Part shown: positions 1 to 34,577 of the stretch, in pieces
Layout of the letters: each line of letters opens with the position of its first letter
Numbering within the stretch: the first letter of the stretch is position 1
DNA from: Corallococcus sp. AS-1-6
GTDB taxonomy: Bacteria > Myxococcota > Myxococcia > Myxococcales > Myxococcaceae
Assembly (NCBI RefSeq): GCF_020037015.1
Contig: NZ_JAIQDE010000046.1
Location: forward strand, 1-53,707
Direction: 5' to 3'
Length of the DNA: 53,707 nucleotides
Made by a program: the position numbers and the translations under genes
Notes under the pieces: model-generated
The model's database searches: none
What the model was told of the DNA's origin: nothing
What the model saw: only the letters and a program-made list of their open reading frames with translations

Positions 1-24040
<24,040 letters not shown>

Positions 24041-24238
24041 TGGGGACCTTCCGGGGGGACCGCGAAGAAGTGCGCCGGGGCGCTGGGAGCGCGCCGCCGG
24101 GGAATGGAGCGCGAAGCCGCCGGGAGGACCGGCGCGCTCGCGTGAGAACGGACATGGCGCCAGCCTCGGGGCCTCCCACGGGAGGAAGGCCCCCTGGCCA
24201 TGCGCTTCGCGGGTGGGACCGCGCGAAGAAGAGCGGCC
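24041..24238 (-). other. Leader between aminotransferase and megasynthase, with a GC hairpin
   Basis: This 198-base gap holds a strong inverted repeat at 24168-24193. GGGGCC pairs with GGCCCC, and CCTCCC with GGGAGG inside it. No T-run follows on the minus strand, so it is not a convincing terminator. It may shape the mRNA between the two genes. No ORF is supported here. Confidence 0.35.
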
Positions 24239-25510
24239 TCAGGCTTCCGAGAGGGCCCCCGCCAGGATGGCGGTGCCTTCGCGCAGCTCGTCCACGGAGG
24301 TGGTGAGGGGCGGCAGCAGCTTGATGACCGTGTCGTCGCGGCCACACAGCTCCAGGATGAGCCCGCGCTGGAAGCAGCGCTGCTGGACGCGCTGGCCGCG
24401 CTCATGGCCGCCGTGGCCGTTCAGGTCGATGCCGTACGCCATGCCGAGTCCGCGCACCTCCAGCCCCGGGGCCGCCTGGCGCGTGAGCTCTCCCAGCAAC
24501 TGGGACTTCGCCGTCAGGCCGTGCGTGAAGTCCTCCTGCGTCCAGTAGTCGAGCGCCGCGGTGGCCGCGACGAAGGCCACCTGGTTGCCGCGGAAGGTGC
24601 CCGTGTGCTCGCCCGGCCGCCACTGATCCAGCGCGGGTTTCATGAGCAACAGGGACATGGGGAAGCCGTAGCCGCCAATGGACTTGGACAGCGTCACCAG
24701 GTCCGGGACGATGCCCGCGCGCTCGAAGGAGAAGAACTGCCCGGAGCGGCCGCAGCCCGCCTGGATGTCGTCGACGATGAGCAGGATGCCGTGCTTCTCC
24801 GTCAGCTTGCGCAGGCCGCGCAGCCACTCGGCGCTGGCCACGTAGATGCCACCGTCCATCTGCGCGCTCTCGACGATGACGGCGGCGGGCACGTCCACGC
24901 CCGAGCAGTTGTCCTCCAGCATCCGCTCCATGAAGGCCAGCGAGTCGAAGGCGCCCTTGGGCCCCTCCGGGTAGGGGATGAAGGTGGTGTGGCCCAGCGG
25001 AACGCCCGCGGCCGCGCGCACGCCCCGGCTGGACGTCACCGCGCTGCTGCCCAGCGTCATGCCGTGGTACGCGCCGGTGAAGGCGAAGAGGCCGGTGCGC
25101 TTCGTCACCTTGCGCGCCAGCTTGAGCGCGGCCTCCACCGCGTTGGTGCCCGTGGGGCCGCAGAACTGGACCTTGTGCTCCAGTGCGCGCGGGGCGAGCA
25201 CCGTCTTCTCGAAGTGCGTCAGGAAGTCGCGCTTGGCCGCCGTGTACGCGTCCAGCGCGTGCACGATGCCGTCGGACTCCAGGTATTCCATCACCTTGCG
25301 CTTGATGGGCTCCGGGTTGTGGCCGTAGTTGAGCGCGCCCGCGCCCGCGAAGAAGTCCAGGTAGCGCTTGCCCTGCGTGTCGAAGAGGGTGGAGCCCTTG
25401 GCGCGGGTGAAGACCGCCGGGAAGGAATGGCAGTACAGGCGGACGTTGGACTCACGCTGTTCGAACACCGTCGTGGCGGCGTCGGTGGAGGCGGCGGGCT
25501 GGGGGCTCAT
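24239..25510 (-). CDS. Diaminobutyrate-2-oxoglutarate aminotransferase, EctB type
   Basis: This 423-residue protein has the length and text of class III PLP aminotransferases of the EctB family (FCGPTGTNAVEAALKLAR, VDDIQAGCGRSGQFF, TGTFRGNQVAF). The PLP lysine is K276 in TLSKSIGGYG. The family makes L-2,4-diaminobutyrate from aspartate semialdehyde with glutamate as amino donor. No ectA or ectC lies nearby, so Dab probably feeds the megasynthase, whose first A domain has a Dab-like pocket, rather than ectoine synthesis. The ATG at 25508-25510 overlaps the preceding glycosyltransferase stop as ATGA, pointing to translational coupling. A longer in-frame reading upstream merely runs through the neighbouring gene. 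A related aminotransferase with another substrate is possible but less likely. Confidence 0.88.
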   Translation of the reverse strand: MSPQPAASTDAATTVFEQRESNVRLYCHSFPAVFTRAKGSTLFDTQGKRYLDFFAGAGALNYGHNPEPIKRKVMEYLESDGIVHALDAYTAAKRDFLTHFEKTVLAPRALEHKVQFCGPTGTNAVEAALKLARKVTKRTGLFAFTGAYHGMTLGSSAVTSSRGVRAAAGVPLGHTTFIPYPEGPKGAFDSLAFMERMLEDNCSGVDVPAAVIVESAQMDGGIYVASAEWLRGLRKLTEKHGILLIVDDIQAGCGRSGQFFSFERAGIVPDLVTLSKSIGGYGFPMSLLLMKPALDQWRPGEHTGTFRGNQVAFVAATAALDYWTQEDFTHGLTAKSQLLGELTRQAAPGLEVRGLGMAYGIDLNGHGGHERGQRVQQRCFQRGLILELCGRDDTVIKLLPPLTTSVDELREGTAILAGALSEA

Positions 25511-26892
25511 GGCAGGGCTCGGGCGGTGGGGACGGAAGAAGGGGAAGGCGCTCCGGCGGACAGCGCGGCCGGACGTGATGGGTGAAGGAAGTCCTCGATG
25601 ACGTCGGCCGCGGGCCGCTCCCGCTCGGCCGCTTCGAAGCGGGCACGGAACCGGCGGAGGCTCTCGCGGTAGCGGGGGACGGTGACGACCTCGTCCAGGA
25701 GGGACAGCAGGGTCTCCGCGGTGACGCTCGCGGGAGAAGCGCGCACGCCCAGGCCATGGCGCACCACGCGGGCGGAGATGCCGGGCTGGTCGTACTGGAT
25801 GGGGAGGACCACCATCGGCACTTCCAGGCTGATGCACTCCTTCACGCTGTTGAAGCCGCCGTGGGTGATCATCGCGGTGGCCCGCCGCAAGAGCGACACG
25901 ACGGGCGCGCGCCGCACGGCGATGACGTTGGGAGCGCTGGCGTCGAAGGCGGCCGGATCCAGCTTGCGGCCCACGCCCAGCACGAACTGCCAGTCGGGCC
26001 TGCGGGCCGCCGCGTCGCGCACGGCGCGGAACAGGCGCGCGTCCAGGTCCGTCACGTAGGGCAGGGTCCCCAGGTACGCGAGCACGAGCGGCCGGCCGTC
26101 GCGCAGCCGCTCCCAGGGGAAGTCCGGCTCCTGGCGCTCCAGGTCCACGGAAGGGCCCGCGTAGAGGTACTCGCCGCGAGGCTTTCCCCGCGCGGGCGTC
26201 AGCTCCGCGAACTCGCGCGGGCAGAGCACCAGCTCCGGCCCCCATGGCTTGATCGTGATGCCGTCGAAGTCCAGCCGCTCGCGGGGAAAGCCATGGTGCC
26301 GGGCCAGCCGCAGCAGGTGGGTGACCGAACGGGAGCGGAACCAGCGCCCCAGCCGGTGGCGGTACGTCGCGCGCCACCACGCGAGCCGCAGGCGGACGCG
26401 GGAGACGGCTCCTTCGTCAGGCACCAGCGGCGACGTCAGCGGGGGCTGTCCCGCCTCCTGCCGCAGCGGCAGCGTCGTATTCAGGAGCAGGCACGGCACG
26501 CCGGCCCCGTACGCGGCCAGCGGCGGTTCCGGCAGCAGCACGTCACACAGCAGCAGGTCCGGGCGCAGCAGGGCGAATGGCTTGTCGAAGGCGCCCGCCA
26601 GCACGGCCGCGTGGTAGCGATCTTCGTGGCGCTGAACCTCCCGCAGGAAGCGCAGCAGCTTCAGTCCACGCAGCTCGCTGGCGCGGGCCAGCATCTCCGC
26701 CTGGAACCCCTTGGGACAGAGCTCCTCCAGGACGGGAAGGAACTCGAAGCCTTCGGGCTCGACCAGCGTCTCCAGGTCCGGAATGCCGCAATAGACGACC
26801 CGGTGCCCCCTCGACCGCAGGGTCCTGGCAATCCCGAACGTCGGATTGACATGCCCATGGTCATCCAGCGGTGAGAGTACGAAGGTCGCCAT
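25507..26892 (-). CDS. Glycosyltransferase, MGT/UGT-like (GT1 type)
   Basis: A 461-residue GT-B protein. The N-terminal acceptor half opens with FVLSPLDDHGHVNPTFGIAR. The C-terminal donor half carries the UGT-like signature ITHGGFNSVKE followed by a DQPG motif. Such enzymes move an activated sugar from NDP-sugar to small-molecule acceptors, including antibiotics. A GGAGG box sits just before the ATG. The gene overlaps the aminotransferase by four bases and is preceded by a possible promoter at 26904-26933. It probably glycosylates the lipopeptide; sugar and site are unknown. It is a paralogue of the gene at 28428-29780. Confidence 0.87.
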   Translation of the reverse strand: MATFVLSPLDDHGHVNPTFGIARTLRSRGHRVVYCGIPDLETLVEPEGFEFLPVLEELCPKGFQAEMLARASELRGLKLLRFLREVQRHEDRYHAAVLAGAFDKPFALLRPDLLLCDVLLPEPPLAAYGAGVPCLLLNTTLPLRQEAGQPPLTSPLVPDEGAVSRVRLRLAWWRATYRHRLGRWFRSRSVTHLLRLARHHGFPRERLDFDGITIKPWGPELVLCPREFAELTPARGKPRGEYLYAGPSVDLERQEPDFPWERLRDGRPLVLAYLGTLPYVTDLDARLFRAVRDAAARRPDWQFVLGVGRKLDPAAFDASAPNVIAVRRAPVVSLLRRATAMITHGGFNSVKECISLEVPMVVLPIQYDQPGISARVVRHGLGVRASPASVTAETLLSLLDEVVTVPRYRESLRRFRARFEAAERERPAADVIEDFLHPSRPAALSAGAPSPSSVPTARALP

Positions 26893-26903
26893 TCCTCCGG
26901 GGG

Positions 26904-26933
26904 ATTTACCGCCAGTGAACTGTTTCGGGTCAA
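26904..26933 (-). promoter_or_regulatory. Candidate promoter for the glycosyltransferase-aminotransferase-megasynthase unit
   Basis: On the minus strand TTGACC (26928-26933) and GTAAAT (26904-26909) are 18 bases apart, in a 114-base AT-richer gap, and GGAGG follows just before the ATG at 26892. The resulting leader would be very short. It is read by eye and unproven. Confidence 0.35.
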
Positions 26934-27006
26934 GGATTTTTGGTCAAACCTGAGAAACAAGTCGGCTGCGATTCTCGGTGTTTGAGAAGGGCTGTAGCCT
27001 GAAATG

Positions 27007-28431
27007 TCACAAGCCCGGGGCCCGCAGGGTCAGCACCCCGCGTGAGAAGAGTTCCTGAAACATGTCTGTCTTCTCTGGCGGAAGCCTGGCCGCGGCCTCC
27101 CCGGCACGGCACCCCGTCAGCTCCCGCATGAGCTGGAGCGCGTCGGGCTCCAGGGCGGTGGGCTCGAAGTCGGAGACGACCTGCCCCTCCTCGTCCATGC
27201 AGCGCACGAGCGGGCCGGGCGCGACCTCCAGGGCCTCGAAGGGAATGGGGTCGGCGGCGGGGCCCTCCAGCCGCAGGAGGCACGTCTCCACGGAGCGGGC
27301 GAAGGCGGCGCGGGTGAAGGTCCGCTGGATGTGCTCGCGGCCGCGGAGGCAGGCCGCGGCCTGCCTTTCGGGGGCATCCAGGTCCGCGAAGATGCGCGAG
27401 GCCACCTCCGCGTACGCGCCCACATCCCCCCAGGCCATGCCCGGCGTCTCGTGGACGTGGATGCCGTGGTCCGGGGGCAGGGCGAACCGGTTGTTCCCGC
27501 TGCCATTGGTGTAGACGGGGCAGCCGTTGAACACGGATTCGAGCACGTAGAAGCCGAAGGGCTCCGGGAAGCCGTTGTAGGCCAGGCCGAAGCGGGCAGC
27601 GCGGAACACCTGGAACAGGGCCGGCTGGCTGAGCTTCTCCACCGGGACGAGCACGTCCTCCAGGGTGAGCCCGAGCGCGTCCAGGCCCATCCGCGCGGCC
27701 TCGGCGCTCCCGTCGCCCCGGGCGAACGCGTGGCGCACGAGCGCGAAGTCCTCCGCCTCGATGACGAGCCGGAAGCGGCGCCGCTGGCCATGTTCCTGCG
27801 CCAGCGCATTGAGGTTGAGCATGATGGCGGTGACGGCGCCCCAGTCCGGCTTGCCGGGTTGGACGGCATGGCCGATGACGTCCCCGGACTCCAAGGCCTC
27901 GCGAAGATGCGGCGGAAGCTCCGCGCCCTTCAGCTCGGGGTGGCCCCGGGCTTCATCGACACAGGGCAGGGGAGGCGTGAGGAGGGACACGGTCTGGAAC
28001 GCCCGGGGGTGCAGGCACTGGCGCCGGCGCCAGTCCGGCAGCGCGAGCAGGGACGTCAGCGCGCGCTCCATATAAGGAGAGAGCACCCAGTGTCCGTCGA
28101 TGACCGGGGACTCGAGCCACGTGGACGGCGCGCCCATCAGCCCGTGGAACAGCACCAGCGTCTTGCGAGCCTGTTCGCGGGTCGGCAGCCGCATGGCGAG
28201 CGCGCGGTCGCAGTAGACGGCGAGGTCGGCCTTCGCGGCCGCCCGCATGCGCCGGAGCCTGTCCGCGGTGGCCAGGGGCGTGACGATGTCGCCCGCGACG
28301 GGGTGTTGCCCGAAGTGCGCCTCGGGGGTGTAGCCCAACCGGGCCAGCTCCTCCGCCAGCAGGGCGTTGATGTAGCCCGAGGCGTTCGCGTACGGCGCCG
28401 CCTCCATGAGCAGGGTCGCGCGACGGGTCAT
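27007..28431 (-). CDS. Glycosyltransferase-like GT-B protein (EX7E type)
   Basis: 474 residues from the ATG at 28429-28431, which overlaps the previous stop as ATGA. The C-terminal half contains PEPFGFYVLE, an E-x7-E pattern typical of GT4-like retaining glycosyltransferases, followed by NGCPVYTNGSG. The N-terminus (LLMEAAPYANASGYINALLA) fits the glycine-rich acceptor fold. The C-terminal 80 residues are not recognised. An upstream in-frame extension to 29253 lies inside the next gene and is rejected. Sitting between two other glycosyltransferases, it probably adds a second sugar to the lipopeptide. The family assignment is weaker than for its neighbours. Confidence 0.7.
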   Translation of the reverse strand: MTRRATLLMEAAPYANASGYINALLAEELARLGYTPEAHFGQHPVAGDIVTPLATADRLRRMRAAAKADLAVYCDRALAMRLPTREQARKTLVLFHGLMGAPSTWLESPVIDGHWVLSPYMERALTSLLALPDWRRRQCLHPRAFQTVSLLTPPLPCVDEARGHPELKGAELPPHLREALESGDVIGHAVQPGKPDWGAVTAIMLNLNALAQEHGQRRRFRLVIEAEDFALVRHAFARGDGSAEAARMGLDALGLTLEDVLVPVEKLSQPALFQVFRAARFGLAYNGFPEPFGFYVLESVFNGCPVYTNGSGNNRFALPPDHGIHVHETPGMAWGDVGAYAEVASRIFADLDAPERQAAACLRGREHIQRTFTRAAFARSVETCLLRLEGPAADPIPFEALEVAPGPLVRCMDEEGQVVSDFEPTALEPDALQLMRELTGCRAGEAAARLPPEKTDMFQELFSRGVLTLRAPGL

Positions 28432-29780
28432 GGGATGGCTCGCTTGGGCTGAGGGGTGGCGCGGGATTCGAAGGGCTGAAGGAGCTGCTCGATGGTCCGG
28501 GCTCCGAGCCCGGAGTCGTCGGCGGCCAGGAAGTCCCGCTGGAGGGCCTGGACGCGGGAGCGGTAGGCGTCGTCGCCCAGCACCGCATCGAGCTGGGCGC
28601 TCAGGGACTGCACCGAGGCTTGGCGGATGTCGCCACGCAGTCCCAGTCCGTGATGCACGACGCGGGCGGCGTTGCCCGGCTGATCGAACACGAGCGGATG
28701 GACAATCATCGGGACGCCCAGGCAGATGCATTCCTTGACGCTGTTGAGGCCGCCATGGGTGATCATCACCGAGGCGCGTTTCAGGGCGGAGAGCTGGGGC
28801 ACCCGCTCCACCACGGTGACGTTGGGGGGCAGGGGGCCGAAGCCCTCCGAGCCCACCTGTCCGCCCACCGCCATGAGCAGCCGCCATTGGGGCCGGCGCG
28901 CGACGGTGTCGATGACGGCCTGGAAGAAGGGGCGGTGCGCGCGGACGCGGTCGCCATGGCTGCCCAGCGAACACAGGATGAGGGGCTCCGTCCCGGAGGC
29001 GATCTCCGGAGGGAGGGGCGCTTCGGTGCGCTCGCGGTCGACGCAGGGCCCCAGGTAGTGGATGCCGCCGGACGCCCGGGGGAAGTCGAACCCGGGGGTG
29101 CACGTCACCAGGGTCGGCACCTTCAGATGCGGGCCAATCTGCAGGTGGGCGTGGAAGTCGCCGGGGCTCGCGTCGGGGTGGCGGCGGTAGAACTCGCGCA
29201 CCGGGGCGCGCATCCGTTCCCCGCCGGGCATGAACGTGTGCAGGTAGAGCCACTCCCAGGCGGCGCGGATGCGGAGCCGCGAGCGCAGGCTGCCCGTGGG
29301 AATGTGGTGGGACGTCAGCGGAGGCACGGCCGCGTCGCGATGGAGCGCCAGGTTGGTGCAGAGCTGGAACGCGGGGATGCCCACCTTGTGGGCCGCGAGC
29401 GCCGGAAGCGTGAACGTGGCATCCACGAGCAGCAGGTCGGCCCCGCTGTCACGCAACCGTGACTCGAAGGCGGAGCCGAAGAGGATCTCCCGGTTGCGCT
29501 CACCGCGTCTGCGGATGAACTCCCGCGTCAGCTCCCGGTGGGCGGCGGAGGTGAGGTCCGGGTCGGCCAGCCGCGAGTGCAGCTCCGCCTGATATCCCCG
29601 GGGAAGCACGTCCTCGAGGATGGGCGTGAAGGGCCACGGCTGGCGGCGCAGGTAGGCCTCGCCGTCCGGGGGCGCCATGTAACCAATCTCATGCCCGCGC
29701 GACGCAAGCTGCCTGGCCAGGCCGAACGTTGCGTGGATGTGTCCCGCCTCCGGAAGCGGAAGAAAGACGATTTTCGCCAT
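28428..29780 (-). CDS. Glycosyltransferase, MGT/UGT-like (GT1 type), second copy
   Basis: 450 residues, starting at the ATG 29778-29780, where the family-typical KIVFLPLPEAGHIHATFGLA begins. A longer reading from 29843 would add residues with no family match. The donor-binding half shows ITHGGLNSVKE and FDQPGNAARVV. It resembles the gene at 25507-26892 throughout, so the two look like a duplication with divergence. Its stop overlaps the start of the next gene as ATGA. It likely transfers a sugar to the lipopeptide or to a sugar already attached. Confidence 0.87.
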   Translation of the reverse strand: MAKIVFLPLPEAGHIHATFGLARQLASRGHEIGYMAPPDGEAYLRRQPWPFTPILEDVLPRGYQAELHSRLADPDLTSAAHRELTREFIRRRGERNREILFGSAFESRLRDSGADLLLVDATFTLPALAAHKVGIPAFQLCTNLALHRDAAVPPLTSHHIPTGSLRSRLRIRAAWEWLYLHTFMPGGERMRAPVREFYRRHPDASPGDFHAHLQIGPHLKVPTLVTCTPGFDFPRASGGIHYLGPCVDRERTEAPLPPEIASGTEPLILCSLGSHGDRVRAHRPFFQAVIDTVARRPQWRLLMAVGGQVGSEGFGPLPPNVTVVERVPQLSALKRASVMITHGGLNSVKECICLGVPMIVHPLVFDQPGNAARVVHHGLGLRGDIRQASVQSLSAQLDAVLGDDAYRSRVQALQRDFLAADDSGLGARTIEQLLQPFESRATPQPKRAIP

Positions 29781-29824
29781 GGCCTGGAACGTTATCAGAC
29801 AGGCAGAATAGGAAGCCCCGCAAG

Positions 29825-30805
29825 ATGAGGAATATGGATCCAATGAGGCCCCGAGTCTCCGTGGTCATTCCTGCCTTCAATGTGGAGCGCTATCTGGGGG
29901 CCGCCCTGGACTCGGCGTTGGGGCAGACGGTGGAGGACGTGGAGGTCGTCGTGGTGGACGACGGCTCGACGGACGGCACGGTGGCGGTGGCCAGGGGCCA
30001 TGGCGACGCCCGGGTGCGGGTCTTCGAGAACGCGCGCAACCAGGGGCCTTCCTGGAGCCGGAACGTGGCCATCGAGCAGGCGAGGGGGGAGTGGATCGCC
30101 ATCCTCGACGCGGATGACTGGTGGAAGGAGGACCGGCTGGAGCGGCTGTTGGCATTGGCGGAGGAGCGCCGCGCCGACATCGTCTGTGATGACCTGCTCC
30201 TGGTCCCGGAGGGCACGCATGAGCCGGAGTCCACGTTGTTCACGGTACACGCCGCGCGGTTGGGACGGATGGACGGTCCGTTCGAGGTCTCGGCGCTGAA
30301 GATGGTGATGGATGACTATGGCATCCTGAAGCCTCTCTTCCGGCGTGAGTTCCTGGTGACAAGTGGCGTGCGTTACAACCCCGCGTCCCGGGCGGGTGAG
30401 GACTTCGAGATGCTGCTCCGCTGCCTGCTGGCCTCCGGCAGGATGGTGGTGTCACACGAGGCCATGTATTTCTACAGGGCTCGAAGGGACTCGCTCATCG
30501 CCAGCCCCGTGTACTGTCTTTCGCGAATCCTTGAAATGACAGACGCGCTCATCCGTGAAGTGGATGCGAAGACGCACGCGGAGATTGTCGAAGCGCTGGA
30601 AGGCTACCGGCGGCGCAAGCGGGACGAACTGGGGGATGCGAGCTTCCGTGAGCCCTTGCACGCCGGACGCTGGGGGGAGTGTCTGTCGCTCGCGGTGAGG
30701 AACCCCGCGATGCTGGTACGCTACGCGGCGGTCCTGGGGGAGCGGTTCCTGCCAGTGGGGCTCGTGCTCGCCATGCCTGAACTGGGCAGTGGAGTGTGGC
30801 GGTAG
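29825..30805 (+). CDS. Family 2 glycosyltransferase
   Basis: 326 residues from ATG 29825, with AGGAAG nine bases upstream; ATGs at 29834 and 29843 are alternatives. The N-terminus is a classic GT2 GT-A domain: VSVVIPAFNVERYL, VVVDDGSTDGT and the metal-binding ILDADDWW. It diverges from the leftward glycosyltransferase genes with only 44 bases between starts. The last codons (Trp, Arg, stop) fall inside the tRNA-Sec-like fragment at 30797-30866, so the natural C-terminus may have been altered by recombination. It may supply another sugar or act on a cell-surface glycan; membership in the cluster is by proximity only. Confidence 0.82.
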   Translation: MRNMDPMRPRVSVVIPAFNVERYLGAALDSALGQTVEDVEVVVVDDGSTDGTVAVARGHGDARVRVFENARNQGPSWSRNVAIEQARGEWIAILDADDWWKEDRLERLLALAEERRADIVCDDLLLVPEGTHEPESTLFTVHAARLGRMDGPFEVSALKMVMDDYGILKPLFRREFLVTSGVRYNPASRAGEDFEMLLRCLLASGRMVVSHEAMYFYRARRDSLIASPVYCLSRILEMTDALIREVDAKTHAEIVEALEGYRRRKRDELGDASFREPLHAGRWGECLSLAVRNPAMLVRYAAVLGERFLPVGLVLAMPELGSGVWR

Positions 30806-30866
30806 GGCACGGGAATCGAACTCGCCAGGGACCGCTCTCGCGGCCCCCCACCGGTTTTGAAGCCCC
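30797..30866 (-). pseudogene. selC': 3' portion of a selenocysteine tRNA gene (possible att scar)
   Basis: Read on the minus strand, this shows the tRNA-Sec anticodon loop CTTCAAA (anticodon TCA at 30858-30860), a long variable arm (GGGGCCGC pairing with GCGGTCCC), a T-arm around TTCGATT and an acceptor 3' end with GCCA at 30797-30800. It lines up well with remembered E. coli selC. Upstream of the anticodon loop the similarity stops: the anticodon stem (CGGGG against ACCGG) does not pair and there is no D-arm or 5' acceptor strand. The T-stem also has an A-C mismatch. It is therefore a fragment, not a working tRNA. Integrative elements often leave such 3' duplications. Confidence 0.7.
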
Positions 30867-31004
30867 GCCCCCCCGATCCGCGAGGTGTCCGGAGGGATTG
30901 AGGGTCGGCAGGAGGCGTGTGGGGGCCGACGGCGTGCCTGCTGGAACGTCACGCCCGGGAGCGAGATCGTGCGCGGTCAGCCCGTCCCCACAGCTTGATC
31001 GTGA
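30867..31004. other. Unassigned junction spacer
   Basis: This is GC-rich DNA between the tRNA-Sec fragment and the transposase remnant. I see no protein family, repeat or convincing promoter in it. It may be debris of a lost mobile element. Confidence 0.5.
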
Positions 31005-31446
31005 ACGGCCCCGTGCTGCGGCTGCCGTAGTGATTCTTTCGGCCCACCACCGGCCCGCGCAGGGCCTCTCGGTGGCGTTGTTGTCCAGGGGCACGAGGGC
31101 CTCGTCCAAAAAGCGCGTCAGCCCTGGCCAGAGGCTTCCCAGGTAGCCCAGGGCCTTGCCCAGCGCGGACTCGGGCAGCGCGCGCGCACCTCGAGGGCCC
31201 ACGCGTGCAGGCGGGACACCAGCGTTGCTTCGCCACCGCCGCGTAGACGGCGTAGCCGTCCGTTACGAGGACGCCCGAGAAGTCCTTCAGGAGTTGCCTG
31301 GCGGCCTCGGCGCCGCGGGTGTCCGCCACGCGGTAGACGACGGCGTGCGCGCTGGCCAGGGCCCACAGGTGCCACTTTGGCTGCCCCGGGCTCCCCAGAG
31401 GTGGCCAGCGCGTCTCGTCCGCGCCACGGGAGGGGCGCTCGGGCAC
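31005..31446 (-). mobile_element. Degenerate IS66-family transposase remnant
   Basis: Pieces of an IS66 transposase appear in different minus-strand frames. One frame has DETRWPPLG, KWHLWALASAHAVVYRVADT and VLVTDGYAVYAAVA. A second has LGKALGYLGSLWPGLTRFLD and VPLDNNATER. The first frame then resumes with LRGPVVGRKNHYGSRS. At least two frameshifts separate them. The N-terminal part and the end after GSRS are missing, and I found no terminal inverted repeats. It cannot encode an active enzyme. It abuts the 3' end of cysS, marking a recombination-prone border between the two clusters. Confidence 0.8.
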
Positions 31447-31465
31447 GGCGGCGGCAGGCGGCTGC

Positions 31466-34457
<2,992 letters not shown>

Positions 34458-34494
34458 CAACAGGGTCCTCCCCAGGTCCCAGCCACGCCGCTAT

Positions 34495-34524
34495 AGCCTA
34501 TCTCAAACAGTACAATATTGTAAA
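34495..34524 (-). promoter_or_regulatory. AT-rich promoter/operator region of cysR with a 12-bp palindrome
   Basis: A perfect palindrome TACAATATTGTA lies at 34511-34522 in an unusually AT-rich patch. On the minus strand TTTACA (34519-34524) and TAGGCT (34495-34500), 18 bases apart, could serve as -35 and -10, so the palindrome would lie in the promoter. This suggests a dimeric regulator site; the regulator is not in the window. Confidence 0.45.
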
Positions 34525-34530
34525 TCAGGC

Positions 34531-34566
34531 AAAACAGTCCTTCGCGGAGCCCCCGACCTCGCGAAG
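34531..34566 (-). terminator. Candidate intrinsic terminator after cysQ
   Basis: Twelve bases after the cysQ stop, CTTCGCGAG (34558-34566, minus strand) pairs with CTCCGCGAAG (34540-34549) with one bulged base, followed by a short TTTT run (34531-34534). The T-run is weak, but the position between cysQ and the cysR promoter is sensible. Confidence 0.5.
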
Positions 34567-34577
34567 CACACGGCCGC

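Noticed and set aside
24239-25510. Ectoine biosynthesis locus
   Set aside because: Only the aminotransferase is present; there is no ectA or ectC, and NRPS context explains the gene better.
24239-26380. A longer start for the aminotransferase gene
   Set aside because: The extension is a shadow of the upstream glycosyltransferase; the ATG at 25510 matches the EctB family length.
27007-29253. A longer start for the E-x7-E glycosyltransferase gene
   Set aside because: The extra 274 codons overlap the preceding glycosyltransferase in another frame; the ATG at 28431 forms an ATGA junction and begins the conserved part.
30797-30866. Functional selC gene
   Set aside because: No D-arm or 5' acceptor strand, the anticodon stem does not pair and the T-stem has a mismatch.
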